Made by a program: the position numbers and the translations under genes. A DNA stretch of 64,000 nt from Micromonospora aurantiaca ATCC 27029 (GTDB taxonomy: Bacteria; Actinomycetota; Actinomycetes; Mycobacteriales; Micromonosporaceae). The DNA lies in contig NC_014391.1 of assembly GCF_000145235.1 (NCBI RefSeq), positions 2,922,001 through 2,986,000 of the forward strand. Reading direction: 5' to 3'. The notes beneath the pieces are model-generated. The model ran no database searches. It was not told the DNA's origin and worked only from the letters and a program-made list of their open reading frames with translations. Numbering within the stretch: position 1 is the stretch's first letter; each line of letters opens with the position of its first letter. Shown here one piece after another: positions 7,945 through 15,289 of this stretch.

Positions 7945-8829
7945 TCAGTTCAGGCCGCAGGTGGCGAACCCGTCCAGGTTCGGCCGCTGCGCGCCGACCC
8001 GGTTGAACGCGATCTCGATGCGGTCGAGCGCCGCGACGCGCTTGCTGCGCAGCGGGCCGAGGATGGCGTTGTCGATGAACGCCGGTCCGCCCTCGGGGCG
8101 TACCGCGAGCCGGGCGAGGCGGGCGTCGGCCTCGGCGATCTGCTTGTCCAGCGTGGCCAGTTCGGCCTGCACCTGGCCCGCGGCCGCCGCCGGGACGGCG
8201 GGGAGCACGACGCGGGGGCAGTTGACGGTCCGCGCCGCGCCGCCGGCGTTACCGTTCTGGCCGCCCGCGTTGCCGTTCTGACCCCCGGCGTTGCCGTTGC
8301 CGTTCTGAGCGTTGCCGTTCTGCCCGCCGGCGTTGCCGTTGCCGTTCTGGCCGGCACCGTTCTGGCCGGCACCGCCGTTGACGGCGCTCGGCACGCCCGG
8401 GGCGTTGAGCGAGCAGGCCGCCAGCGCGTCCAGGTTAGGTCGCTGCGCGCCGATCCGGTTGAAGGCGATCTCGATGCGGTCGAGCACGGCGACGCGCTTG
8501 CTGCGCAGCGGGCCGAGGATGGCGTTGTCGATGAACGCCGGTCCGCCCTCGGGGCGTACCGCCTGCCGGGCCAGCCGCTCGTTCTGCCGGGCGATCTCCT
8601 GGTCCAGGTTGGCCAGTTCCCGTTCCACCTGGGCCGACGCCGCAGCGGGGACGGCGGGCAGCTTGTCGCGTACGGTCGGGCAGTTCACGGTCTGCGCGGC
8701 GGCTGTGGTGGCCGGGCGGTTGTTCTCGCCCGCCGACGCCAGTTGCAGTCCGCCGGCGAACAACAGCGCCGCGAGGGCGCCCACCCCGCCGAGCTTCAGG
8801 ACCGCGGTCTTGCGCGTACCCCTGGCCAT
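7945..8829 (-). CDS. secreted protein with two near-identical modules and Asn/Gly linker
   Basis: 294 residues from ATG 8829 (ribosome site GGAGAGG). Residues 1-33 are a signal peptide. Two copies of a module of about 95 residues follow: each starts with VNCP, has an alpha-helical charged stretch (VERELANLDQEIARQNERLA / VQAELATLDKQIAEADARLA), and ends in RPEGGPAFIDNAILGPLRSK, DRIEIAFNR, GAQRPNLD and a Cys. The modules are joined by about 50 residues of NGNAGGQNG repeats. Each module has two Cys that could form a disulfide. I recognise no characterised family; an extracellular or wall-bound structural role is a guess. Confidence 0.82.
   Translation of the reverse strand: MARGTRKTAVLKLGGVGALAALLFAGGLQLASAGENNRPATTAAAQTVNCPTVRDKLPAVPAAASAQVERELANLDQEIARQNERLARQAVRPEGGPAFIDNAILGPLRSKRVAVLDRIEIAFNRIGAQRPNLDALAACSLNAPGVPSAVNGGAGQNGAGQNGNGNAGGQNGNAQNGNGNAGGQNGNAGGQNGNAGGAARTVNCPRVVLPAVPAAAAGQVQAELATLDKQIAEADARLARLAVRPEGGPAFIDNAILGPLRSKRVAALDRIEIAFNRVGAQRPNLDGFATCGLN
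8033..8106. repeat. 74-bp perfect duplication, copy 1 (copy 2 at 8489-8562)
   Basis: The DNA here is identical over 74 bp to 8489-8562, offset 456 bp, inside the two modules of the same gene. Identity at silent sites implies a recent duplication or ongoing gene conversion between the modules. Confidence 0.85.
8489..8562. repeat. 74-bp perfect duplication, copy 2 (copy 1 at 8033-8106)
   Basis: Second copy of the duplicated segment encoding the GGPAFIDNAILGPLRSK region of the N-terminal module. Sequence on either side diverges. Confidence 0.85.
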
Positions 8830-9009
8830 GCACCTCTCCTCTGGTTGACCGGGAGGGCCGGTGCGGCGGGTGCCGCCCCGTCTCCACGGTGCGAAGTGAC
8901 GACTGGAGGAATCGTGCTCGTGCCCGCTCCGGCATCGCGGTTCCGGCCGATGTTCCGGTCGGCAGTGGATACGGACGGCGCGTCGAGATCGTTCAGTGCG
9001 TACCGAGGT

Positions 9010-9038
9010 TTGACCACATCGACGTCCGTCGTTAGGCT
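9010..9038 (+). promoter_or_regulatory. pectate lyase promoter
   Basis: TTGACC (9010-9015) and TAGGCT (9033-9038) are separated by exactly 17 nt. Transcription would start near 9045, inside the operator-like palindrome. The same layout occurs upstream of the GH43 gene. Confidence 0.55.
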
Positions 9039-9043
9039 GCGCT

Positions 9044-9054
9044 GAAAGCGCTTA
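9044..9054. promoter_or_regulatory. LacI-family-type operator of pectate lyase gene
   Basis: GAAAGCGCTTA contains the palindrome AAGCGCTT with the central CG typical of LacI-family sites. It overlaps the predicted start site of the pectate lyase promoter. It shares the AGCGCT core with the site at 3504. Confidence 0.5.
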
Positions 9055-9168
9055 CTGCGCGGGAGACGTGAGCGTTCGTGGGACGTCCGGGTATCAAGGC
9101 CCGCCCCCGACACCGACAGGGCATCGGTGCCGGCGCGGGCACGGCACCACCACCCGCAGGAGACCAGC

Positions 9169-10788
9169 ATGATCAACCGACACCGCCGTACGGTGTTGTG
9201 GACGTCCGCCGCGGCGACGGCCGCGCTCGCCGCGTCCGGCCTGGCCGTCGGCGCGACCGCCGCGCAGGCGGCCGCCGGCTGCCGCGTCGACTACGCCGTC
9301 ACCGCGCAGTGGGGCAGCGGCTTCACCGCCAACGTCAACCTGACGAACCTCGGCGACCCGCTCAACGGATGGGCCGTCACCTGGACGTTCGCCGCCGGTC
9401 AGACCGTCGCCCAGGCCTGGGGCGCCGAGATCACCGCCAGCGGCGCCTCGGTGCGGGCCGCCAACGTCAGCTACAACGGCAGCCTGGGCACCAACGCGAG
9501 CACGTCGTTCGGCTTCAACGGCACCTGGAACAACAGCAGCAACCCGGTCCCGACCTCGTTCGCCGTCAACGGTGTCACCTGCACCGGCGGCGTCACCCCC
9601 ACCACCGGCACGCCGCCGACCAGCGCCCCGCCGCCGAGTACGCCGCCGCCCAGCAGCCCGCCCCCGAGCACGCCACCCCCCAGCACGCCGCCGCCGACCG
9701 GCGGCGCGATCTACGCCGCGCCGAACGGCACCGCCGGGGCGGCCGGCACCCAGGCCAGCCCCACCACGATCGCCGCGGCGATCACCCGCGTCGGCGCGGG
9801 CGGCACGATCTACCTGCGCGGCGGCACCTACAACCTGTCCCAGACGGTCACCGTCGCCGCCGGCAACAACGGCACGTCGGGCGCCCGCAAGAACCTGTAC
9901 GCCTACCCGGGCGAGACGCCGATCCTGAACTTCTCCGCGATGAGCGAGGACCCGGCCAACCGAGGGCTCGCGCTGAACGCCTCGTACTGGCACGTGCGCG
10001 GGATCGTAGTGGAGCGGGCCGGTGACAACGGCATCTTCGTCGGCGGCAGCAACAACATCATCGAGCGGACGGTGACCCGCTTCAACCGCGACACCGGGCT
10101 GCAACTGTCCCGGATCGCCTCCAGCACGCCCCGCGACCAGTGGCCCGCCAACAACCTCATGGTCAGCGTGGAGTCGCACGACAACGCCGACTCCGACGGC
10201 GAGGACGCCGACGGCTTCGCGGCCAAGCTCACCGTCGGCGGCGGCAACGTCTTCCGGTACGCGGTGTCGCACCACAACATCGACGACGGGTGGGACCTGT
10301 ACACCAAGTCCGACACCGGCGCGATCGGCACGGTGACCATCGAGGACTCGCTCGCGTACAGCAATGGCACGCTGAGCAACGGCACGCAGAACGGCAACGG
10401 CGACCGCAACGGCTTCAAGCTCGGCGGCGAGGACATCGCGGTGAACCACACCGTCCGGCGCACCATCGCGTACCGCAACGGCAAGCACGGGTTCACGTAC
10501 AACCGCAACCCGGGCACCATGACGATCTCGAACAACCTGAGCATCGACAACACCGAACGCAACTTCTCGTTCGACGCCGGCACCTCGGTGTTCCGGAGCA
10601 ACACGTCCTGCCGCTTCGCCGGCAGCGGCTCCAACGACAAGACGGTCGGCAACGTGGACGGCTCGAACCAGTTCTGGTCCGGCAGCAACGGCTCCCGCTG
10701 CTCCACGTACTCCGGCGCCCTCGCCTGGTCCTTCACCGGCGACGGCCGCCTCACGGTGACCCTGGGCGGCCGCCCCGTCTCCCTCTGA
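9169..10788 (+). CDS. secreted PL9 pectate lyase with N-terminal CBM2
   Basis: 539 residues from ATG 9169, after CAGGAGACC. A signal peptide (about 1-36, ending AAQAAA) is followed by a cellulose-binding CBM2 (about 37-140, GCRVDYAVTAQWGSGF, WAVTWTF, SFGFNGTW). Then comes a Pro/Ser/Thr linker of PPPST repeats (about 145-178) and a right-handed beta-helix of the PL9 family (about 180-539). Signature segments are DSDGEDADGFAAKL, HHNIDDGWDLYTK and NRNGFKLGG-like DRNGFKLGG, which carry the calcium ligands and catalytic Lys of the family. It cleaves polygalacturonate by beta-elimination while anchored to cellulose. It complements the arabinan-acting genes at the left edge. Confidence 0.92.
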   Translation: MINRHRRTVLWTSAAATAALAASGLAVGATAAQAAAGCRVDYAVTAQWGSGFTANVNLTNLGDPLNGWAVTWTFAAGQTVAQAWGAEITASGASVRAANVSYNGSLGTNASTSFGFNGTWNNSSNPVPTSFAVNGVTCTGGVTPTTGTPPTSAPPPSTPPPSSPPPSTPPPSTPPPTGGAIYAAPNGTAGAAGTQASPTTIAAAITRVGAGGTIYLRGGTYNLSQTVTVAAGNNGTSGARKNLYAYPGETPILNFSAMSEDPANRGLALNASYWHVRGIVVERAGDNGIFVGGSNNIIERTVTRFNRDTGLQLSRIASSTPRDQWPANNLMVSVESHDNADSDGEDADGFAAKLTVGGGNVFRYAVSHHNIDDGWDLYTKSDTGAIGTVTIEDSLAYSNGTLSNGTQNGNGDRNGFKLGGEDIAVNHTVRRTIAYRNGKHGFTYNRNPGTMTISNNLSIDNTERNFSFDAGTSVFRSNTSCRFAGSGSNDKTVGNVDGSNQFWSGSNGSRCSTYSGALAWSFTGDGRLTVTLGGRPVSL

Positions 10789-10800
10789 CCCTCTCCTCTC

Positions 10801-10863
10801 GGTTGATCATGAGGTTGGCGGCCGGATCGGAGATCGAGAACGCCGTCAACTTCATGATCGACC
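10801..10863. repeat. long imperfect inverted repeat
   Basis: The arm at 10802-10817 (GTTGATCATGAGGTTG) pairs with 10847-10862 at 14 of 16 positions, extends inward with a few more pairs, and encloses about 29 nt. It lies between the pectate lyase stop and the first MocR gene. It could be a terminator for the former, an operator for the latter, or a copy of a dispersed genomic palindrome. Confidence 0.55.
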
Positions 10864-10927
10864 GGATGTGGGGGTGGGGTGGGACTAGGATCGCGGGGAG
10901 GGGCGGCTAGGTGGGGGAGCGTCGCGG

Positions 10928-12436
10928 GTGGGGTCGTCGCAGCTGCTCGTGGTGCTCGACCGGGACAGCCCGGTGCCGTTGCAGCAGCAGCTCTGCGACC
11001 AGATCAGCGGATCCGTCCGCGCCGGCCGGCTGCGCCCCGGCGACCCGGTGCCGCCCAGCCGGGAACTGGCCCACCAGCTAGGCGTCTCCCGCACCGTGGT
11101 CACCCGCGCGTACGAGCTGCTGCGCGCCAACGGCGTCCTCACCTCCCGGCGCGGCTCCGGCACCCGGGTCAGCGACGCCCTGCCCGACCTGCCGCACCGC
11201 GACCCGCCGGCCCGCGCCCCGCTGCGCCCCGAACCGCCGCTGCCCACCGACGCCGGCAGCCCGCTGTGGCGGCCGTGGGAGCCGGCACCCATGCACCGGC
11301 CGGACGGTGCGTACGACTTCCGGCACGGCACCCCGGCGCTGGCGAGCTTTCCGGTGGCGCGTTGGCGGCAGTCGCTCGCCACGGCGGTGAGCCGGGCCGA
11401 CGCGGTGGCGCTGGGCTACGGCCCGGCGGAGGGCTCACCGGCGCTGCGCGCGCAGATCGCCGCGCTGCTGCGGCGCAGCCGGGCGCTCGACGTCGCCCGC
11501 GAGCACACCATCGTCACCAGCGGTGCCACCCAGGCCATGGACATCCTGGTCCGGCTGCTCGTCGGCCCCGACGACGTGGTGGTGATCGAGGACCCCAGCC
11601 ACACCGTGCTGCGGCAGATCTTCGGCTACTCCCGGGCCGCCGTGGTGCCCGTGCCGGTCGACGAGGAAGGGCTGCGGGTCGGCGAGATCGAGGACCGGGT
11701 ACGCGGCCACGGCCTGGACCCGGCCCGGGTCCGCCTGGTCTACGTCACGCCGTCGCACCAGTTCCCGACCGGGTTCGTCATGTCCGAGCGGCGACGGCGG
11801 GCGCTGCTGCGCTGGGCACGCGAGCACGCCGTCACGGTGCTGGAGGACGACTACCACAACGAGTTCACGTTCGCCGCCGAACGGCTGCCGTCGCTCGCCG
11901 CCGACCCGCAGGGCGCCGACGTGGCCTACGTCGGCAGCTTCAGCAAGACGCTGTTCCCGTCGCTGCGCATCGGCTACGCGGTGCTGCCCCCGCACCTGGT
12001 CCGGCCGTTCCTCGGCATCAAGTGGATCACCGACCGGCTGACCCCGACGCTGACCCAGGAGGCGCTCGCCGAGTTCATCGACTCCGGCGCGTACGCCCGG
12101 CACATCGCCCGGATGGACCGCCTCTACCGGCAGCGCCGGGCCCGGCTGCTGGAGGCGCTCTACGAGCACTTCGGCGCCGGGGTGCGCGTCTCCGGCGCCG
12201 CCGCCGGGCTGCACGTCCTCGTCACGCTCGGCGGCACGCCCGGCGCCGGCGAGGCGGCGATCGTGCGCGCCGCCGCCGCGCGCGGGGTGCGGGTCTATCC
12301 CGCCTCCGGCTACTTCGTCACCCACCCGCCGTCGGAGCCGACGTTCCTGATCGGGTACGCGGCGCTGCCCACCGCCCGGATCAGCGAGGGAGTGGCGCTG
12401 CTGGCCGGCGCGGCACGGGAAGCGACGGCTCGGTGA
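10928..12436 (+). CDS. MocR-type regulator (GntR wHTH fused to aminotransferase-like domain)
   Basis: 502 residues from GTG 10928. The N-terminal GntR winged helix is clear (PLQQQLCDQISGSVRAGRL, PPSRELAHQLGVSRTVVTRA). A linker to about residue 115 leads into a fold-type I aminotransferase domain with the PLP lysine in VGSFSKTLFPSLRIGY. MocR proteins use PLP or its adducts as effectors and bind directly repeated operators. It is convergent with, and overlaps by 56 bp, the last gene of the 14-gene minus-strand cluster. A second MocR gene lies at the other end of that cluster, so it is a candidate cluster regulator. Confidence 0.9.
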   Translation: MGSSQLLVVLDRDSPVPLQQQLCDQISGSVRAGRLRPGDPVPPSRELAHQLGVSRTVVTRAYELLRANGVLTSRRGSGTRVSDALPDLPHRDPPARAPLRPEPPLPTDAGSPLWRPWEPAPMHRPDGAYDFRHGTPALASFPVARWRQSLATAVSRADAVALGYGPAEGSPALRAQIAALLRRSRALDVAREHTIVTSGATQAMDILVRLLVGPDDVVVIEDPSHTVLRQIFGYSRAAVVPVPVDEEGLRVGEIEDRVRGHGLDPARVRLVYVTPSHQFPTGFVMSERRRRALLRWAREHAVTVLEDDYHNEFTFAAERLPSLAADPQGADVAYVGSFSKTLFPSLRIGYAVLPPHLVRPFLGIKWITDRLTPTLTQEALAEFIDSGAYARHIARMDRLYRQRRARLLEALYEHFGAGVRVSGAAAGLHVLVTLGGTPGAGEAAIVRAAAARGVRVYPASGYFVTHPPSEPTFLIGYAALPTARISEGVALLAGAAREATAR

Positions 12437-13844
12437 ACCGGGGCCGGCGGAACCGGTCCCGCTGGGCGTACGGCACCGTGCAGTCGAACACCGCCTTCGC
12501 GGTGCGCCCGTCGGCGGACAGCGACCGGGAGTAGCCGGTGTGCTGGCTCGGGTCGAGCGGGAAGCCCTCCCGGTCGGCCAGTACACGCAGATCCTGGTCC
12601 GCCTGGAACCGCGTCACCATGGCCCACCACAGGTCCTGGTCGGACTCCATGTCGACGTCCTCGTCCACGCAGAGCACCAGCTTGGCCATCCGGAAGCCGT
12701 CCAGCACCGCCTCCGCCGCGTCCCGTACCGCGTCGTCGTCGGCCGGGCCGCGCTTGGCCGGCCACTGGAGCACCACCATGAGCTGGCCGCCGCCGGCTGT
12801 GTGGCAGTGCGCGGCCAGCGCCGGCGTGCCCCGACGGCGCAGCAGGTCCAGCACCGCGGCCTCCATCCCGAAGCCGAGCAGCACCGACTGCTCGTGTCCG
12901 GGCCCGGACACGGCCTGGAGGATCGGGCTCTCCCGAGCGGTGATCGCGGTGACCCGGATCAGCGGCAGCGACGGGTGCGCGCGGCCCTGGTAGCCGAGGA
13001 ACTCCGGGGTGGCGACCGCGCCGTGCCGGCTCTCCGGCGCGTGCTCGGCCAGCAGTTCGCCCTCGATGACGTACTCGGCGTGCGCGACGAACTCGGCGTC
13101 CACAGTGGTGCAGGGCAGCAGCTCGACCGGCCGGCCGGCGAGCGCCCCGGCCACCGCCAGCTCGTCCAGGTCCGGCGGCACCAGCGAGGTGGGGCAGCAG
13201 GACGACAGCAGGACTGCCGGGCCGAGTCCGAGGTGGATCGCCACCGGCAGCGCCGCGCCCCGGCGCAACGCGGCCTGGTGGGCCAGTTCCAGGTCGCGGC
13301 CGGGGACCATCCAGATGGTCAGCGTGTCCGGACCCTGGACACACATCCGGTGCACGGACAGGTTGCGTACCCCGGTGTCCGGATCGGTGGCGAGCACCGC
13401 CCCGAGCGTCAGGTACGGGCCGGCGTCCTCGTCGGTGAGCACCGGCACCGGCAGCGCGGTGAGATCCAGCGGCAGCCGATGGCGGGGCCAGCGCGCCGGG
13501 TCGGTGGCGGGCACCGGCGGCCGGGGCGCGGCCACCGCGTCGAGCAGCCGGTGCGGCAGCTCGGCCGGGGTGACACCGAGCAGCCCCGCGGCGCGGCGCC
13601 GGGTGCCGTAGAGGCCCATCAGCACGGCCCGGGTGGGGCCGTGCGCGGGGCGTACCCGATCGAACAGCACCGCGGGGCCGGGGCCGGTGGGCGGCGCGGC
13701 GGGCGCGCCGGCCCACCGGGCGTAGTGCGCGGAGACGCCGTAGCGGGCGGGCAGCTCCTCGGCGACCCGGACCAGCTCGCCGGGCAGCGGGTCGAGCGTG
13801 GCGAGCGCGTGCCGCAGGTCGACGGGTGCCCGGCCGCCGGTCAT
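12381..13844 (-). CDS. UbiD-family prenylated-FMN decarboxylase
   Basis: 487 residues, usual for the family. Diagnostic UbiD segments are NLSVHRMCVQGPDTLTIWMV, PVAIHLGLGPAVLLSSCCP, VIEGELL with GAVATPEFLGYQG, and the acidic VDEDVDMESDQDLWWAMVTR near the C-terminus. UbiD enzymes reversibly decarboxylate aromatic or unsaturated acids with a cofactor made by UbiX; no UbiX gene is visible here. It is the last gene of the cluster, overlapping the chorismate mutase gene by 4 bp, and its 3' end overlaps the convergent MocR gene. The substrate is unknown; a cluster-made aryl or indolyl acid is possible. Confidence 0.85.
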   Translation of the reverse strand: MTGGRAPVDLRHALATLDPLPGELVRVAEELPARYGVSAHYARWAGAPAAPPTGPGPAVLFDRVRPAHGPTRAVLMGLYGTRRRAAGLLGVTPAELPHRLLDAVAAPRPPVPATDPARWPRHRLPLDLTALPVPVLTDEDAGPYLTLGAVLATDPDTGVRNLSVHRMCVQGPDTLTIWMVPGRDLELAHQAALRRGAALPVAIHLGLGPAVLLSSCCPTSLVPPDLDELAVAGALAGRPVELLPCTTVDAEFVAHAEYVIEGELLAEHAPESRHGAVATPEFLGYQGRAHPSLPLIRVTAITARESPILQAVSGPGHEQSVLLGFGMEAAVLDLLRRRGTPALAAHCHTAGGGQLMVVLQWPAKRGPADDDAVRDAAEAVLDGFRMAKLVLCVDEDVDMESDQDLWWAMVTRFQADQDLRVLADREGFPLDPSQHTGYSRSLSADGRTAKAVFDCTVPYAQRDRFRRPRFTEPSLPVPRRPAAPLPR

Positions 13845-14194
13845 CGCCGCTCCGGCGCCGCCGGGGCGGCCGGAGCCGTCCCGGCGGCACGGCGGTCCGC
13901 CAGCATGTCCAGCTGCATCCGGGTCAGCTCCTCGATCAGCGTGCGGTACGTGGCCACCGCGACCTCCGGCGGCATGCCGTGCCGGCCGGCCAGCTCGGCG
14001 ACGCGGTCGAGCACCTGCCGGACCCGGTCCGGCGACCGCACGGCCGCCTCGTCGGACTTGTGCGCGGTCAGCTCCCGGACCACCCGGGTACGGACCGCCA
14101 GCAGCTCGACGATCCGCTGGTCGAGCCGGTCCACGGCGGCCCGCAGCTCGGTGATGCGGGCCGTGCCGTCCGTCCCGGCGGGGGCGTCGCTCAC
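13841..14194 (-). CDS. chorismate mutase, AroQ type
   Basis: 117 residues from GTG 14194. It is an all-helical AroQ-fold mutase: ELRAAVDRLDQRIVELLAVR, then VVRELTAHK, then SPDRVRQVLDRVAELAGRHG and a C-terminal helix. The Arg, Lys and Asp/Glu positions fit the family active site. It rearranges chorismate to prephenate in the cytoplasm. The start overlaps the cupin stop by 4 bp and its stop overlaps the UbiD start by 4 bp, so it is translationally embedded in the cluster. A dedicated copy here implies that the pathway draws on prephenate, matching the BacA-like gene at 21272. It could act on an aminochorismate instead. Confidence 0.88.
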   Translation of the reverse strand: MSDAPAGTDGTARITELRAAVDRLDQRIVELLAVRTRVVRELTAHKSDEAAVRSPDRVRQVLDRVAELAGRHGMPPEVAVATYRTLIEELTRMQLDMLADRRAAGTAPAAPAAPERR

Positions 14195-14538
14195 GGCTGG
14201 TCGACCCGGTCGACCACGAACACGACAGTGGGCTCGTCCTCGCTGCCCTGGGAGCGGTGCTCCTCGTCGTCCGGGATGACGAAGCCCATGCCGGGGCGGC
14301 AGGGCACCGAGCGGTCCCGGAAGTGGATGGTGAACTCGCCCCGCAGCACGTAGCCGGTGTGCCCGCGCAGGCACCAGTGGTGCTCGTCGAACCCGGCGGG
14401 CAGCTCCAGCAGGCGCAGCCGCTGCCCCCCGACGTACGCGATCTTGACCCGGCCCTCGGCGCCGGGCTTGTCCCACTTCTCCCACTCGGTGGCGGGGAAG
14501 TCGATGCCGACCGGGACGGTCGCCTGCTCAGTGGACAT
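14191..14538 (-). CDS. single-domain cupin protein
   Basis: 115 residues from ATG 14538. One conserved cupin barrel is visible (RLRLLELPAGFDEHHWCLRGH, GYVLRGEFTIHF, CRPGMGFVIPDDEEHRSQ), with His and Glu residues where metal ligands sit. Members include isomerases, dioxygenases and sensors. In the bacilysin pathway a bicupin (BacB) isomerises the prephenate decarboxylation product; this protein has only one barrel, so the analogy is positional. It overlaps the mutase gene by 4 bp and the flavoprotein gene by 11 bp. Confidence 0.78.
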   Translation of the reverse strand: MSTEQATVPVGIDFPATEWEKWDKPGAEGRVKIAYVGGQRLRLLELPAGFDEHHWCLRGHTGYVLRGEFTIHFRDRSVPCRPGMGFVIPDDEEHRSQGSEDEPTVVFVVDRVDQP

Positions 14539-15268
14539 TCTCGCTGTCTCCTCTGGTCGGTACGGATTCGGCGCGGCGGGGCCGCGGCACGCGTTCGTTG
14601 CGGTCCCGCGAGGGCAGGACCGGGCCGCCGGTGACCCGCTGGTGGCGTTTGAGCAGCTGCACCATGTCGACCATGCGGTGCACCATGCGCTCCAGCGCGT
14701 CGACACCCTCGGGGTCGGTCAGGCCGGGCGTGCCGGTGGTGTTGCGCAGCAGGACCGGGAAGCCGCTGCCCACCAGGATCATGCGGTTGAGCAGCAGGTT
14801 GTTGACGATCTGGTTGTGCACCGACGAGTCGCTGTAGCGGCGTCCGGTGACGATGATGCCGCCGACCTTGTCGGCCAGCGGGCGGGTGAAGCGCAGATAG
14901 CCGACCCCGGCCCGCTCGATGAAGATCTGCATCAGGTGGGCCAGGCCGAACCCGTGCACCGGCGCGGCGTAGATCAGCCCGTCTGCGCGGACCATCTGCT
15001 CCACCAGGGCGGGGACGTCGTCGTCCACGGTGCACGGCAGCGTACGGCTGTTGCAGTCGCCGCACGGGCTGCACGGCGAGATCCGGTGCTCGCGCAGCCG
15101 GATGGTGCGCAGGACGGCCCCGCGCTCGGCGATCAGGCGTCCGGCGTGCGCGACCGCGAGGTCGGTGTTGCCGCCCGCCCGTTCGGAACCGTTGATGGCC
15201 AGGATGGTGGCTGCTTCGCTGGGCAATCGCACCCCCGAGGGCTCGTCGGCCGGGACGCGGCGCCGCAC
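14528..15268 (-). CDS. flavodoxin-fold NAD(P)H:FMN oxidoreductase with iron-sulfur-flavoprotein Cys motif
   Basis: Up to 246 residues from ATG 15268; an in-frame GTG near 15232 (VRLPSEAATI) would remove 12 residues. The FMN-binding start of the flavodoxin fold is ILAINGSERAGGNT. It is followed by C-SP-C-GD-C-NSRTLP-C, which matches the compact CX2CX2CX4-7C motif that holds [4Fe-4S] in iron-sulfur flavoproteins. APVHGFGLAHLMQIFIERAG is the second flavin-contacting region. It probably supplies or accepts single electrons for a cluster reaction. The C-terminus is Arg-rich and unlike the family. Confidence 0.78.
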   Translation of the reverse strand: MRRRVPADEPSGVRLPSEAATILAINGSERAGGNTDLAVAHAGRLIAERGAVLRTIRLREHRISPCSPCGDCNSRTLPCTVDDDVPALVEQMVRADGLIYAAPVHGFGLAHLMQIFIERAGVGYLRFTRPLADKVGGIIVTGRRYSDSSVHNQIVNNLLLNRMILVGSGFPVLLRNTTGTPGLTDPEGVDALERMVHRMVDMVQLLKRHQRVTGGPVLPSRDRNERVPRPRRAESVPTRGDSENVH

Positions 15269-15289
15269 CGCGCCGCGTCCCGGCCGGTG

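Larger units (their letters stand above)
8830..9168. other. 339-bp divergent intergenic region
   Basis: It separates the two-module secreted gene (minus) from the pectate lyase gene (plus). The right half holds the pectate lyase promoter and operator (9010-9054). In the left half I see only the GGAGAGG ribosome site of the minus-strand gene, and no convincing small ORF or RNA. Confidence 0.6.

Noticed and set aside
9127..9168. Upstream GTG start for the pectate lyase adding 14 residues
   Set aside because: ATG 9169 has a proper ribosome site and begins a normal signal peptide; the extension would place charged residues before it.
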